Assembly (NCBI GenBank): GCA_017893485.1
Contig: JACEHZ010000366.1
Coordinates: 186,001 to 250,000, forward strand
Direction: 5' to 3'
Length of the DNA stretch: 64,000 nt
Source of the DNA: Hemerocallis citrina
Lineage: Eukaryota > Streptophyta > Magnoliopsida > Asparagales > Asphodelaceae
Under the pieces are notes generated by a model, which worked only from the letters and a program-made list of their open reading frames with translations, ran no database searches and was not told the origin of the DNA. The stretch's first letter is position 1; every line of letters begins with the position of its first letter. The translations under genes and the position numbers were made by a program. Below are positions 44,482-57,505 of this stretch, piece after piece.

Positions 44482-46389
44482 TTATTTGAACACTTATATT
44501 ACTAGTTTCTGTAGGATTAATTTGATTTATAGTTATAATTATTATTCGTTGTAAACTAAAGAAAAATAACTTGAACTCTTAAAAATCATACATATTTGTT
44601 ACTCTAGGAGGATAACAAACACAAAAAACTAACATTCTATCACCTCCTTGATAATTAGTCATTAATTCATAAATTTATGAGGCAAGACTGAAACTATTAT
44701 TATCTATTATTCTTTTTAGAGATTTTGTGATTTGAAACACAAGTCAGGAGTTGAGAGATATTTCTAAGGATACCATAAGAATCAAAACAAAATGGTCCAT
44801 CATGCTTCCGACCTAGTTAAATCTCTTTAAGCTGCTCTGTACCAATTACTACCAGTGGATAAAATACCCCTGGTATGCACCTCGATTTCAGTGCTCCTTT
44901 TACGTTCCTTCCATCTCATGACTACTATGTTCTTTAAGAGATACGTCTGGAACAACTAGTAGCACTTCAGCAACCACAATATAGCTCGTCTCCCCTACTA
45001 GGTGTACAGTCTAACTATAGAAGGTTACAAATGGGTCTTTTTGCAAAAATCCTTCAGACAAAGCCTTACAAAAACTCTCCATACGGGAAATAGATTTAGT
45101 TATTCATACATTATATTCTACTAGAGCCGATAGATGCTAGAAGTGATAGAAAGATAATTTTTCTTTTTATTTCATTCCAAACTCTTACAGACAGAACTTT
45201 TCTTACATAATTATATGGAATTTTTCCCTTCAGAATTTTCTACCTTCTTCTCAACTCAGCCTACCCTTTTATAGACTAAGGGATCTTCTTACAACAAGTT
45301 TACATGCATCACTTCTTACATCATATGTCCAATAATTGCTACAAATACATCACTGTTTACATCAGCCTTTAATAACTGTTTTGATTATATTATGGACTAT
45401 TCTAGGAAAAAAGATTTCTTTTGGCCGACATCTTGACATGCTCCACATCTGTGTTGATGCTCAGTCTTCATCAAACTACAGTAGTATCCAGTTGTCTGTT
45501 CTGTCATCATCATTGCTCCTGTAGATAATATCTAGTACCAGCTGACAAACAGTGCACCTTTATCTTGTAGCTATTTTATTTTTGCTATACTATACATTAT
45601 TATCTTCTCTGGGTCTCAACTATCATAGATCCATATATTGTTATCTCTTGACTTTATGTCTTTTAATTCATAATACATGTTTCTGAATCCCATGGCCCGT
45701 CTTTCTGGGATTAGTTTATCAAATTCCTCAGCTTTGTATGGTATGATGTTGGATGCTCCATAAATCACTTGGGGAGTCATCCCAATTTTATAACATGTTC
45801 TGCTGGAAGTTCTTCAATTTCTTCAAGATACTCAGGAATTGTTGAATACATTCTAACATATATTTTGTAGGACTTTGTGATGCAAAAATAGCTTTTGGCT
45901 ACTTTATAAAATTTCTCTTGGAAAGTGAATAAGTTCTTTACATTCCCTTGATCGATAGATGCAATGAATAAATCCTCTTTCGAACAGTGCCTTGGTTGTT
46001 CTTGGATTAGCTCCTGGTAGGATGATGAACTTGTTGATATGTTGATGTGATATGGTTTTGATGAACTGGTTCACCCCAGTTACTAGTCATAATTTTTCAG
46101 TGTATTGTAAAAATAATGTTCTTTGATACTTTGCTAGGAGATTTCTCAGTAAGAAGTGGCTCCTTGTATGTAGCCTTATTTGATGATGTAATTGCATCTT
46201 CTTTTAAGGATTGAGTAGGTTCGCCCATCTCACTCATTTTTCGCTAGTATTTTTCATCATATTTTCTGTAGTTACATGCTGACTTACATGCTGGTAGAAT
46301 AGACTTTGAAGTCCACATATTTGTAGTTGCAATTGATTAAGTGCTCCTTTTATTTGCTCCATGGTTCCCTTGAGGAAATTATATCACGT

Positions 46390-46823
46390 TCTATTTGCTG
46401 GATTCTAGTTTTCATTCTGCAACGAATGAAACAGTTAATTTCTTGATAGAATATCAGCTAAAATGTTATCATTTTCTTTTATGTTTTCTATTGTAAAATC
46501 ATAATTTGCTAGTTCCCATCTTATCAATTTTTTATTTGCTATAGTTGGGTCTATTATTTTGTTAATCCAACTCTTTGCATGTGTATAATCTATCCCTACT
46601 GTGAATTTTGTATGTATTATAAATAATTCAAACTTTTTATAGCTTTTAGGATTGTGAATAGTTCTTTTTCATTTATGTGGTAATTTTGTTGGGTCTGTGT
46701 GAAATCCACTAGTATATCTGGCTAGTCTTTCCTCTTTTTCACATATTTCAATGAATTTTAATACTGCTCACCAATTATCTTCACATGTATCAGTTTCTAT
46801 TATCCATGGACATTCTTTAACAT
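46390..46823 (-). pseudogene. Caulimovirid-type RNase H domain end (decayed)
   Basis: Visible pieces: WIIETDT (first catalytic Asp), RLARYTSGF, FTVGIDYTHAKSW, KKLIRWELANYDFTIENIK and LADILSRN. The layout (RYtSG...RW..L..YDF..E.I...N.lAD.LSR) is that of plant pararetroviral RNase H. Several in-frame stops. The first catalytic Asp is present, but the domain cannot be made as one piece. Confidence 0.68.
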
Positions 46824-49800
46824 TGTCATGTCCCGCTTTTCAAAATATGGAATACTAGTACGTAACATAGGCCCAGCGAATGATTATACATCATCCATAA
46901 GCTGTACTAGACTAACTCAGCAATATGAAAGAATAAACACAGCCACACAAGAAAGATATAACCACATGAATCAAAGCTAACTTCAATAATAAATAAAATA
47001 ATCCAACAATAATAATCCAACACAATATCCAACATGTGGGAATAAAACAAACTCCGGAAACATAAGCCCAAAACAAAGTACAAAGTCATAACACTGTTCA
47101 AAGAAATAATCTAGCATTAAATAGATTTAAGCAGCGCAATTCAACTCCATCTCTAGAATCGTTGCTCACCAATTCCTTTTGGTATAGTTCCTTCGGTACC
47201 TGTAAATTTTTTATCTAAAAGGAAAGAAAGTAATGTCCCTAGAGAAAGTCATGGACAGCAAGTAGAGAGAAACATAGAATAATAGGAAGAGTGTATATCA
47301 AAGGAAAAGAGACAGGATCAAAGTCAAAGAACAAAGCAAAGGCATGCAATAATATCAAAGGTCTACAATTAATCACATGTGTAATGAGTGATGTCAAGTC
47401 AAGTTCAATATAGGATCAAGCATGAGATGTCAAATGCAGCTTAATAATTATTTTATTAGCCTATCTAGTGTACGTACTACTGCGTCTTATTCCATAGGTT
47501 CGGCACAAGCACACAGTGTACGCTTTAGACTGATAGTAAATTCACGGTTCGTGTACTCAACCCAGTAATCAGTGTTTAATGTTCAGTGATAGTAATTATC
47601 AAGCAGTATTTTATGGCCATCAGTATAAGTCAGTACAGGTCAGGCAAGTGGGGTCCGACCGAGTACAGTTTCCGATCGTTCACTACCAAGTCCACCCATC
47701 ATACCCCGGCTTGTTATTAGTTTATTTCCATCCTATGTGATCATGCAAGAAGGTGTAAATGTTATATAATGCTAGGTGTGACTAATTCTACTCGTTACAG
47801 ACAAATTAAGAAGCAAACATATTAAATTAACACAATCGCATAATCTGGACAGCATGACCTTACTGTACAAAAACACATGTTACCGCTACTATAGAAAAGT
47901 AAATCTAGATCCTTTGGAAATTCTAGAAACTAGACTCTCTACCGGTTCCAGCGAATATATATACGACATATAAAAGCTATAGAAACTAGGGTGAAAATTC
48001 TATTCTTTTCAGATTTTATGTTCAGCCAGCAAGTTATAAATTGTGTTCACCTATTTGTTTCAGGTCAGAAAACTCATCAAATAAAGCTATAAAAATTCAG
48101 GTTCATTACTACACATGTCTAGGTTCAGCCAAATTTATTTCAGATTTTTATTTTACTTTTAACATGCTTAAATAAATTATGGAACAGTAAGATACGCATG
48201 CATTTGTGAATCTGAAAATTCTAACACAGCTGTACTAAAATGATGATACCTAACTGATTACACATCGGAATTCAAATCCTTCAAAAGGATAGTAAACTAG
48301 ACATCTGGGGCTAAATTTCATGTTCAGAAAGTTATTTCAAAATATAACAGCAACATGGTCAAAAATCTGGTTCAAAAGGAAACACACAGCAGTCCAGAAT
48401 TTATTTTGACATGAATAGGCATACAATCATATAGTTCATGCTAATTAATAGTTAAAGTGCCAATAGATGTTTAACATGCATAATTTCAGTTTTTAGATGC
48501 AATTTCACAAGCATGGTAATCAATTCATCAATTCAATTCGATCTCATGTATACAATTCATCAAACAAGTCTGTCACATGGATCTAGTTATTTTTCATGTA
48601 ATTGTGCATATGCAGGATACAATAGGGACTAGGTTTTAGATCAAAGATAGCGGCACGATGTTAAGAATATCTTGGGTTATCTCGTTTAAACCCTCAATAG
48701 ACTTAACAGAATTTTAAATAACAGTATGATAAAGAAAATGACTGGATCTACTTGCAGAGATCAAAGAAATCTTGAACAAAACAAACAACTAGTTCAAGAA
48801 GAGACTTGCCTGTTATTTAGTTGATTCGAATATATAGAATAACGAGATTAGAATCCCAGGCGATGAGCCACGATCATACGTGCGAGCTACGTGCAAAACA
48901 CCAAACAGCGAAACCAGCAACTCCAACTCAAGATCCAGCAAGACAGCAAACACTGAGTTAGGATCTCCTACACCCGGAACAGCACACACCAAAAGCGCCA
49001 CAGTGCTTCTTCCTCAACTTCGACAGAGAGAGAGAGAGAGAAAGAGAGAGAGGGCTAGTCTTCGACGATGACTGCAGTCGGAGAGCGATGGCAGCGGCAA
49101 AGGCAACTGGCGGCGACGACGCTGCGGTCGGGAAGCGATGACAGCGGCTAGACGGTGGCGAGGAGAAACTCTGTTTCCGCTCCGAAAACAGAGGAGACGA
49201 ACGACAGGGGTGTTTGGGGCTTGGACGACGACGAGGAGGAGATGGGGGGTTTTGCGGTGGTTGCGGGGTGAACAGAGAGGGTGAAGACGAGATGGCGGCG
49301 AGGAGTGGTGGAGCGGCGATGGGTTCGGGTGTTCAAGGGGATGGGTTCGACGGGATGGCGAAGACGACGGGGAGAAGGTGAGGGCTAGGGATGGCACGGG
49401 GATGACGACAGGGGGAAGATGAGGAGAGGGCTCGAGGTGGTGGTCGGAGAACGGGAGAGGAGCGACGGTTGGCAGTTGGGTTCGGTTTGGGTTGAAGACG
49501 AAAATAGGGGAGAGCGAGATAGGGGAAGAGAGAAAACGGCGAAGAGAGAGAGAGAGGAATTAATTAGGGTTTATTTAATAGGGTATTTATAAGGATTAAG
49601 GAATTGGGGTTTTGGGTTGCGGGTTAACGGATTTAGGATACAAGTTTAGGCTCCAAAAAGAGATGAACAAGCATAAAACAATGGGATGAACATATAGCGG
49701 AACATCTCAAACTCAAATCACGAAGAGCAAAATTTGCAATGAGCCACAAATAGAAGAAAAGAGAACGGAATGTTCAAAGAAAAATAAATGGACCCAAGAA

Positions 49801-49899
49801 AAGCAAAATTATAATATAATAGAAAGAATCCAGATACAATAATAGAGAAAGAAAATAAAAATACAATAAAAAACCAAAACAGGAAAAATAGGGTTTACA
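46824..49899 (-). mobile_element. Solo LTR of a Gypsy-type element, nested in the pararetroviral remnant
   Basis: Minus strand TGTAAACCCTATTTTTCCTG ... GCGGGACATGACA, 3076 bp, without internal coding. Flanks (minus) AGATT and ATGTT match at three of five positions. It shares short blocks with the other Gypsy-type LTRs (CATAGGTTCGGCACAAGC near 47496). Both sides read as parts of the same polymerase, so the LTR interrupts it. The Ser/Pro-rich frame at 49014-49397 is low-complexity LTR sequence, not a gene. Confidence 0.7.
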
Positions 49900-50030
49900 A
49901 ATCTATAATCTTAGCTTAATTAATTATGAAGTTTGTTGTTATGATATTTTAAGATTTTCTTCATCCTCTGTGGTCTATTCCCATTTCTTAAACTTTTTTA
50001 ACTTACTCCAAACAATTTAGCTTCACAACA
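49900..50030 (-). pseudogene. Pararetroviral polymerase remnant, part 2
   Basis: The minus strand reads VWSKLKKFKKWE, stop, TTEDEENLKI, resembling the RT-RNase H connection of caulimovirids (Lys-rich, K-x-W-T...E). It points towards the WIIETDT segment across the solo LTR. Short and decayed, so confidence is limited. Confidence 0.45.
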
Positions 50031-50502
50031 TTTTGTGTTCACCACAATAAAATGCATAGGAAAAATCTTAATTGAACAAGAGGATCGAGTTCGGGATTGG
50101 GGGAGATGGAGTCCCAAGCTGACAATGAGGAAAGGAAGAGGAGAAAGGTGGAGTAGGATGAGGCATCAAGCGAGGATTGTGGGATTCGTGAGCTCGTAGC
50201 GATGGCCGTTCTCGCCCAAGATTTGGGGATTGTAGGATTTGGAAAAAATGTCAAATTCGGTTTCGAAAAGGGAAAAATGAACAGTTCATAGTGTGATTAG
50301 GTTTTTTATCTTCTTTTTTGTTACTTTACAGGTCAAGACAACCATCTAGGGTTATTTTGGACATTTCATGCTAAAGAGAACGACGTCAATCAGTTTACTG
50401 GGCTCCTAACGGAAAAAGAAGTTCGGTAGGGTTATATGCACACAAAAAATGAGTATGGTTATCTGCCAATGTTGTAAAACTCAAGGGTTATCTAAGATTT
50501 AC

Positions 50503-50506
<4 letters not shown>
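50031..50506. other. Noncoding stretch
   Basis: A G/A-rich then AT-rich segment. Frames here are short and unrecognised. TTTGTTACTTTACAGGTC at about 50318 looks like a splice acceptor context but no exon is supported. Confidence 0.35.

Positions 50507-50580
<74 letters not shown>
50507..50580. repeat. TA microsatellite
   Basis: Uninterrupted TA run of about 74 bases ending at the fold-back element. Confidence 0.95.
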
Positions 50581-50583
<3 letters not shown>

Positions 50584-50962
50584 TAATGTAAACCTCATAT
50601 TTGTATAAGGAAATTTTCCTCATACAAAATTATTATATTCACTTGCCGGGGCCTTCATGGAAGATCCACTCTGTCCATCATATTTATCATATCAATGGAT
50701 GTATGTGTAGAAAAAATTAAGTGATTTGGAGGTCATTCACCCATGCATCATATGAGTTCAATTTGTGGTTCGATTTGTATTACTGTTGAAATCGTTCATT
50801 TTTCAATCACATGATGCATGGATGTATGACTTCCAAACCACTTGAATGTTTTTTACACATACATCCATTAGCATGATAAACATGATAGACGGAGTGGATC
50901 TTCCATAAGGGCTCTACCAAGTGAGTATAATCACTTTGTATGAGAAAATTTCTCACCCCCCC
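50581..50962. mobile_element. Fold-back MITE (~380 bp hairpin)
   Basis: Two long inverted arms: the left (about 50608-50755) has AAATTTTCCTCATACAAA, GGAAGATCCACTCTGTCC and CACCCATGCATCATATG; the right (about 50808-50955) has the reverse complements (CATGATGCATGGATG, GGAGTGGATCTTCC, TTTGTATGAGAAAATTT). Its RNA would fold into a nearly continuous hairpin. It sits at the end of the TA run. Confidence 0.85.
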
Positions 50963-51010
50963 TATATATATAAATATAATAAACACAAAGAAAGCTATCA
51001 AGTGGCTCTC

Positions 51011-53913
51011 TGTAACACCCCGAATTCCAAATACAACTGAATTCGAGATTCCACAGGATCTTTACTTCACTTCGTACAATTTTACAAGGAATTTAAAACT
51101 TTTACTTTACATCAGAGTTACAAAGGAATCTTTACACTTTACAGCGGAAGCAAAAATACAACATTTACATGAATGAAATTACAACAACAATTGAATAATC
51201 TCTAAGCATCAGTTCTTCTTTAATCTTTATCCTGCCATTTATCCTGCATACAAACTGTGGGTACATCAGTTTATTCAACCGACGAAAATTATACACGATC
51301 ATCCTCTCTATGCCGGAAACAGTATAATGATTTTTCATACTTAACATACACAAACTTGTTCACAAATCAAACTAAGGGGAATATCCTATTGATATCGTGT
51401 TGTGATTGTGCACTTATTCCTTAATACGGTTATTTATATTACATGACACTAATGTGCACTTGTTCGGATTCTATGCATCCCATACTACATAGGTCCGAGG
51501 GCAAGCCCTTAATCGCTCTTCATCTTGTAGGGTTCAATCCCTCGTCATGACTTAATCTACTACTGTAACTACGGTAAGTATCCTAGATGTTCTATGAGTA
51601 ACGAGCTCATGTACAGACAACCTGGAGGGGAATTCCACGTCATGTCACAACACATCGTGAAGACAACCTATGGACAATTCAGCCTCCGTCATGGCACATG
51701 ATCCTCTCGCAGTCACCAAACACCCCACAAGCATTGCCAAGATCCCAATAATTCCGGAGTAGTGCCCACGTCATGTCACGACGCATCGTGAAGATAAACT
51801 GTGAATCACACCCACATCGTAGACTCGAGGCCCTCATACTTGTGTTTTTCTCTCACTTTCATCACATCTTCACTATGTACTAATCCTTAGTTTAATTGAA
51901 TCATGAATAAAATCAATCTCTTAGAATGTAGCACTCCCACTATACCGGTCTTATTCATTTAATTTCACATGACCCAACCTTGGTCTTCTCGTTTCCAAAA
52001 TATCATTTCACAATTCTTTTATTGCCGGTATAAGGCTTGGCTATACCATAATTCTCAATTTCAACTCATAATTACAATGTCATACTCATAAGACCTTTTT
52101 ATGATTAATCACAATTCATGTTTCAAAAGCATAGTATTCATGTGTTCGCATCTTTCATAACTCATCATAATCAAATTCCAATGCATAAATAATTGAAAAA
52201 AATGAAATTCTTCTAGCATGTCACATTCACTAGTTTATATGCTCACATAATTCTATTTCAATCCATACCAATTTCACAGTTCACATTTTCAATTGGTTTC
52301 ACAAATTCACACCTTTCAAATTTCTCATTACCAAAATTTCATTTTAAACCCCTTAAACTATCCCTTTAATTTCCTTTATAAAAGAAAGTTAATAATTAAA
52401 ATAAATTCCTCTTTGTAAAACAGTCTCAAATTCTCATTTATACTAGGCCACAAGTCATAGGAATTATCTCACGAAAAAAAGACAGATTTACTTGAAACTT
52501 CGGGGAAGTAGACTGTCGAATATGGTCAGTCGGCTGTTCCGCAGTAATGCAAAATTTCGAAAATAAGAAGGTCAGGGTAGTCGACTGTTAAATGTGATCA
52601 GTCGGCTGTCCTGCGATGTTTTTAAACTCGAAATCAAATGATCAGGACAGTCGACTGTTACATATGGCCAGTCGGCTGTGCTGCGGGTTTTTCAAGTCTC
52701 AAAATATATTTTCTTCTCTTTATGAAATGTAACTTTCCAGATTACAATCTACTTCAAAATTTACAGTAAACCCGTATTTCACAATAGTTCATTTAGTGCA
52801 TAAAATCAATAATTTCATCTACTAGTAATTCATGATCAATCTCTACATCATCATGGTTCCAATTTAACATTTCCATGACTACAAAGCAATTTTTACTACA
52901 ATATTAAGGTTCACAACAAATTAACATACAATTTACCAAGCATTAATTAAATCATCTAACAAGTCCATTTTTCAAGTCAAATGTACTCTTATTAGTTTCT
53001 TTCATGCTAATTATGTCATCATTCCTAGCATGGTAACTAGAATTAGAAGAAAAATCACCCACCTATTTTGGAGAGAAAACCAAAAAACAACTCCTAAAAT
53101 GAAAGAGCTCTTCTCCTCCTAGCTTGAGCTTGCCCAAAAGTGCTTCTCCTCCTCGCTTGTAGTGCACCCGAGCCTCCTTGGATGTTGTCGGCCTCCTTTC
53201 AAATGCACGCACACTCAACTCTCTCTCTCAATCTTTTATTCTCACTCTCTACCAACACAACATTTACTACTAATAATTATTTTCTTTCACTATAGGTTTG
53301 ATGAATGAGAAGTGTAAGGATAGTTAGGCTAGGGGGGTATTTATACAAGAATTTGGGGGCAAATGGAAGGCTAGGATTGATCTAGGAGTTAGGAAACAAG
53401 AGCTAGGATTCAATGGGAAGTTGTAGTAACCACCCATGATCACAAAACCACCTCCCACAACTCCACTCTCTCTCTTTCCCTCCCATTCCTATCCGGCCAC
53501 TAGTGAACAAGCACAAAGACACGTGCTAGTGCAGTGCACGTGTCTCTAAAGTTCCTCTATTACAAAAAGTTGTACATTTATTTTTTTTATGAAAAGTCTA
53601 TAAAATTGTCTACACTAAAAGTTGTAAGAATTAAAAGAGAAAATAAATTGATGGGCTTTTTATTTAGTGGGCCAAAATAGTCTACATTTAAAATAAATTA
53701 GATTGGGCTCAAAATAAAGAAATACTTATGCTTGTCAAAATAGGCTTTAATAAAAACAATAGAAAGGACATACATCTATATATGTATACTCATTTGTAAA
53801 AGTAACTTAATAAAAAATAGAATTTATACAAACAAGATTTGCACGTGCACAACACGTACAATTTAATGATACAAAAATAATAATTCTCATAAATGAAAAA
53901 TCAGGGTATTACA
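51011..53913 (-). mobile_element. Solo LTR with perfect target duplication
   Basis: 2903 bp, plus-strand TGTAACACCCCGAATTCC ... CAGGGTATTACA, flanked by identical CTCTC at 51006-51010 and 53914-53918. No internal region, so it is a product of LTR-LTR recombination. It is related to the LTRs at 28543 and 54405 (CGGATTCTATGCATCCCATA). It carries three paired palindrome modules (52508-52676) and repeated CACGTCATGTCAC(A/G)AC blocks (51637, 51769). Confidence 0.93.
52508..52680. repeat. Three paired GTCGAC/GTCGGC modules in the solo LTR
   Basis: Core starts 52508 (GTAGAC)/52529, 52580/52601 and 52650/52671, all 21 bp apart; pairs recur every 70-72 bp. The second site is GTCGGC in each, followed by TGTTCCGCAG, TGTCCTGCG and TGTGCTGCG. 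Confidence 0.9.
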
Positions 53914-53971
53914 CTCTCCTTCAATCCCCTCAAAATCAAAGGCCTAGAACTAACCCCACAAAAGACATCTC

Positions 53972-53972
<1 letters not shown>

Positions 53973-54044
<72 letters not shown>
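53973..54044. repeat. C homopolymer of 72 bases
   Basis: 72 consecutive C, 59 bp beyond the solo LTR. It creates a meaningless poly-Pro frame. Such a run could form i-motif/quadruplex structures, or may be an assembly or sequencing artefact in length. Confidence 0.9.
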
Positions 54045-54046
<2 letters not shown>

Positions 54047-54089
54047 AACTCAAATTCAAATCCCCCAAAAACAACTCCTTTATTTAATT

Positions 54090-54092
<3 letters not shown>

Positions 54093-54162
<70 letters not shown>

Positions 54163-54256
54163 CTTATGGAAGCATGGACTTTTATTTACAACTAATTATT
54201 GTCATACTATTTAAACTTGAGCTGCATAATTGTAATGCCCCGAATACCAAAATACG

Positions 54257-54337
<81 letters not shown>

Positions 54338-54404
54338 TTATGGAAGCATGGACTTTTATTTACAACTAATTATTGTCATACTATTTAAACTTGAGCTGCA
54401 TAAT
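54093..54404. repeat. CT/TA microsatellites and a 174-bp tandem duplication
   Basis: CT run 54093-54141, TA run 54141-54160, then ACTTATGGAAGCATGGAC... through TGTAATGCCCCGAATACC (54162-54258), a TA run 54259-54333, and the same sequence again from 54336. The first copy includes ~30 bp of the LTR that begins at 54405, so the duplication happened after the Gypsy insertion. Confidence 0.9.
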
Positions 54405-57400
54405 TGTAATGCCCCGAATACCAAAATACGGTAATTCGTAGCTCAACAGGATCTACACTTCACTTCATACAATTTTACATGGAATTTTGAAATTTTTATT
54501 ACATCATTGTTCTTTTACATCAATAACGTAGCGGAAAATAAATGAAGTACAACATTATAAATATACAATTTCAACAGCTTGAACATGTAACTAATCATCA
54601 GCATCAAATTCATCTCTATATTGTAAGATCCAAGTTCTACATATGAAACTGTGGGCACGCCAGTTGCTTACAACCGACACAATGTTACAAACAGCGATCC
54701 TCTCTATGTTGTATTATAATGAAATCTCTTACTTTAACAAATCACAAACTTGAATACATATAAAAGTGTAAAAAGTGAATACCCTAGATATGTTAGTGTA
54801 TGACATGACTTAATGCCTAATACATGTGTTATACTACAATGACACTAATGCATACTTGTTCGGATTCTATGCATCTCATACAACATAGGTCTGAGGGCAA
54901 GCACCTACGTACTCCACATTAAATGACTTAATCCCTCGCCATGATAACCACCCAGTAATAAAATAAAGTTTAGACATTCCACAAGTACGAATTCCAGTCT
55001 CGGTGATCCACCGCCCGACTATACAGAATCCTCGTCGTGCAAACATCTCGCAAGTGTCCCTCTAGCCCTGGTATACACATATACACGGGAGTACGACCTA
55101 CTATCCACCCGACTATTCATGATCCTAGAATCTACCGCCCGATCAATCATAATCCCAAATTTCATTAAGGCTGGCCTCCATCGCAAGCAACCGCAGTCCC
55201 AGAAACCACCGCCCGACTATATAGAGGCCCTCCACTTACGTTTGCCCAAATTTATTACATCTTCACTTAGTGCCTAATTCTTAAGTTTGAACATGAATAA
55301 AAAATACTACTTAGAGCTAGTTTACCCTCCTGCCGGTCTTACACAAAATACCGAAAACGACAACCTTATTGGCCACTTCTCAAAAATTAATTATTCATTA
55401 CCATTACTTTTGCCGGTCCCTGGGTATCACTAAGCCTCTAGAATTAACATTTTTTCATATTCATCAACTTGGGGTACTCATCCCCTTATAACTCATATTA
55501 ACAAATTTTATGTATTCATAATTTATTCAAATTCTTTCATGCATTCTTATTCATTCATTAATAGGTACAATCTCAACCTATTCATTTTCACAAACACTTT
55601 TCATGTTCATCCAAAACTTTCTTGAATCAAGTTAATTAAGATTAAGACATAATCTCTTTAAAATTTATCATTGAAAATCAAATTCATCATCCTCCTTTGA
55701 TTTATTTTGAACTAATCTTAACATCTTAATCCTATATATATATATATACATGTCTTTATTAAGTTCACATTTCATCTACTCATGAATATCATATTTACTT
55801 TCCCAAAATATAAAACAGCGAGAATATATTTTCAATCAAATCGTTTAAGTAACACTGCAAAACAATAAATTCAAAGTTAGAAAAATGCATTTCATGCTAT
55901 TTGTAAAAATCATAGAAAATTGTATACTTTACGAAACTTAGCATTCTTTATATCAAACTGAAGGTATACAAGTCTACTTTCATTTTTTTGTTATAAGTTT
56001 TCTCGAAATATCATATCTATAACCCTAAAGTCTTCAGAATATACAGTGGGGTCGAGATATTGAAATACTGCTAATGTACAGTCTTGTAAAATTCATATAA
56101 AATCCATTTCTTTATGAAAATTTCATTTCTTGGATTTTTCAGAAAGGTTTACGTGTCCACTATAATTTCTTAGTTCTGACTTTTCTCAAATTATTTCATT
56201 TACAATGCTGAATTAATCAAAAACCGAAAAGTGTGCAGAATTCCTGCAGCCAGCCAACTACTAACCAGTTTTGAGTTTAGAATTTATTAAAATAGTAAAT
56301 TAACTCCAAATCTTATGAAATTTTAAAGGGATTCTACTGACATATACAAGAAGCTTCCTAAAAAGTTTTAATTCCAGATTCCAAATATTTTATTAGATAT
56401 GATTTTCTGAAGTGTAAACAAAATTTAAAACAGTAACTTTCTTTGCATGAATTAGTAACTTTGTGTACAAATCTATTTTCATATCATTTAATCCAATCAA
56501 GATGTACTAACATACAATTAAACAACATCAATTCAACTTATATTCATGAAAATATTTCAATTAGCATGCATCTTCATTCTAAATATCATCATTTCAATTT
56601 AATCACTACTCATATGCATATCAAGTTTATCTATCAATTTACCTATACATACGTGATACTATAAATTAGAAAGCTCAAGAAGACACCCATCTCAAATGAA
56701 GATTCTAAAGTAGAAGAAGACTCCTAGAAGTTGCTCTTAGCTCCAAGAATGAGACTTTCTTCTTCTCCTAGCAAGCTCTCCTTCCTCCAAGCAAAGAACT
56801 CAAACAATTCTCTCTTTCTTTTCCTCTCTTTCTTATTTTTATCTTTCGTTTCTTTTGATATTTGGTGCAAGATTATGAAGGAAAGGGGGTGGTATTTATA
56901 GGATTTGAGAAAGCTATTCTACTACTCAAATTAAGTGTTCTAATTCATAACCTACATAACCCCCTTCACTAATTGCCCACTCACTATTACTCTCACAAAC
57001 TCCCAACTCTTTCTATTCTTATGCATGGCTAACTCTTCTTGTGACTTTTGGATTGCACTGCGTGCACGTGCAACCCACTAGCACACACTCTCATTTGTTA
57101 GTTGTTTTTTATTTATTTGTACATGTTGTTTACATGATAAGTGTACAAATAATTGTGGGATTTTTCTTAGTGTGCTTCCTCTTGTGGGCTTGGTCTATTT
57201 TTATTTATTTAACTTATTTTAATGGGCTTAGAGTCTTCTATTAGGCCTATGGGTTCTAATATGCAAAAAAAATGAATAAAAGGAAATTGTGCATAATTTT
57301 TAAATAAAATCGAGAATTAAAAAAATCATAAGATGAAATTGCGCGTGCGTTGCACATGTAAAAATAAGAAATGTATTTTTCATTTAAAAAATTTATACGG

Positions 57401-57412
57401 GATTTTATAACA
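54405..57412 (-). repeat. 3' LTR of Gypsy 2 (3.0 kb)
   Basis: Matches the start of the 5' LTR at 62720-64000 almost base for base (TGTAAYGCCC, TACGGTAATTCGTAGCTCAA, ACCGCCCGACTATA). Minus-strand sense starts TGTTATAAAATCCC at 57412. It has several dispersed (T/A)CCACCGCCCGACTAT motifs (55009-55220), but no GTCGAC pairs were found. Confidence 0.9.
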
Positions 57413-57505
57413 CTCCCTCCTTAGAATAGTTCCGTCCTCGGAACTACACTTAAAGAGTGAGAAAAACAAAGAAAGTGAGAAGAAGAAGAAATTTTTTACA
57501 AATAT

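Larger units (their letters stand above)
44040..46823 (-). mobile_element. Endogenous caulimovirid-like (pararetrovirus) remnant, part 1
   Basis: On the minus strand this holds a decayed RNase H end (46823-46390), then short broken frames, then a tRNA-Met-type site (minus TGGTATCAGAGC, 44058-44069). This order, polymerase end then later frames then a tRNA-Met site, fits a linearised plant pararetrovirus genome. Multiple stops and shifts throughout; no intact gene. The upstream side is interrupted by a solo LTR (46824-49899), and a little more of the polymerase follows at 49900-50030. An alternative for the 44058 site is the primer site of a separate LTR element. Confidence 0.6.

Noticed and set aside
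49014..49397. 127-codon Ser/Pro/Arg-rich frame
   Set aside because: Lies inside a solo LTR and is low-complexity GA/CT-rich sequence.
53893..54087. Poly-Pro frame
   Set aside because: Product of the 72-base C homopolymer.
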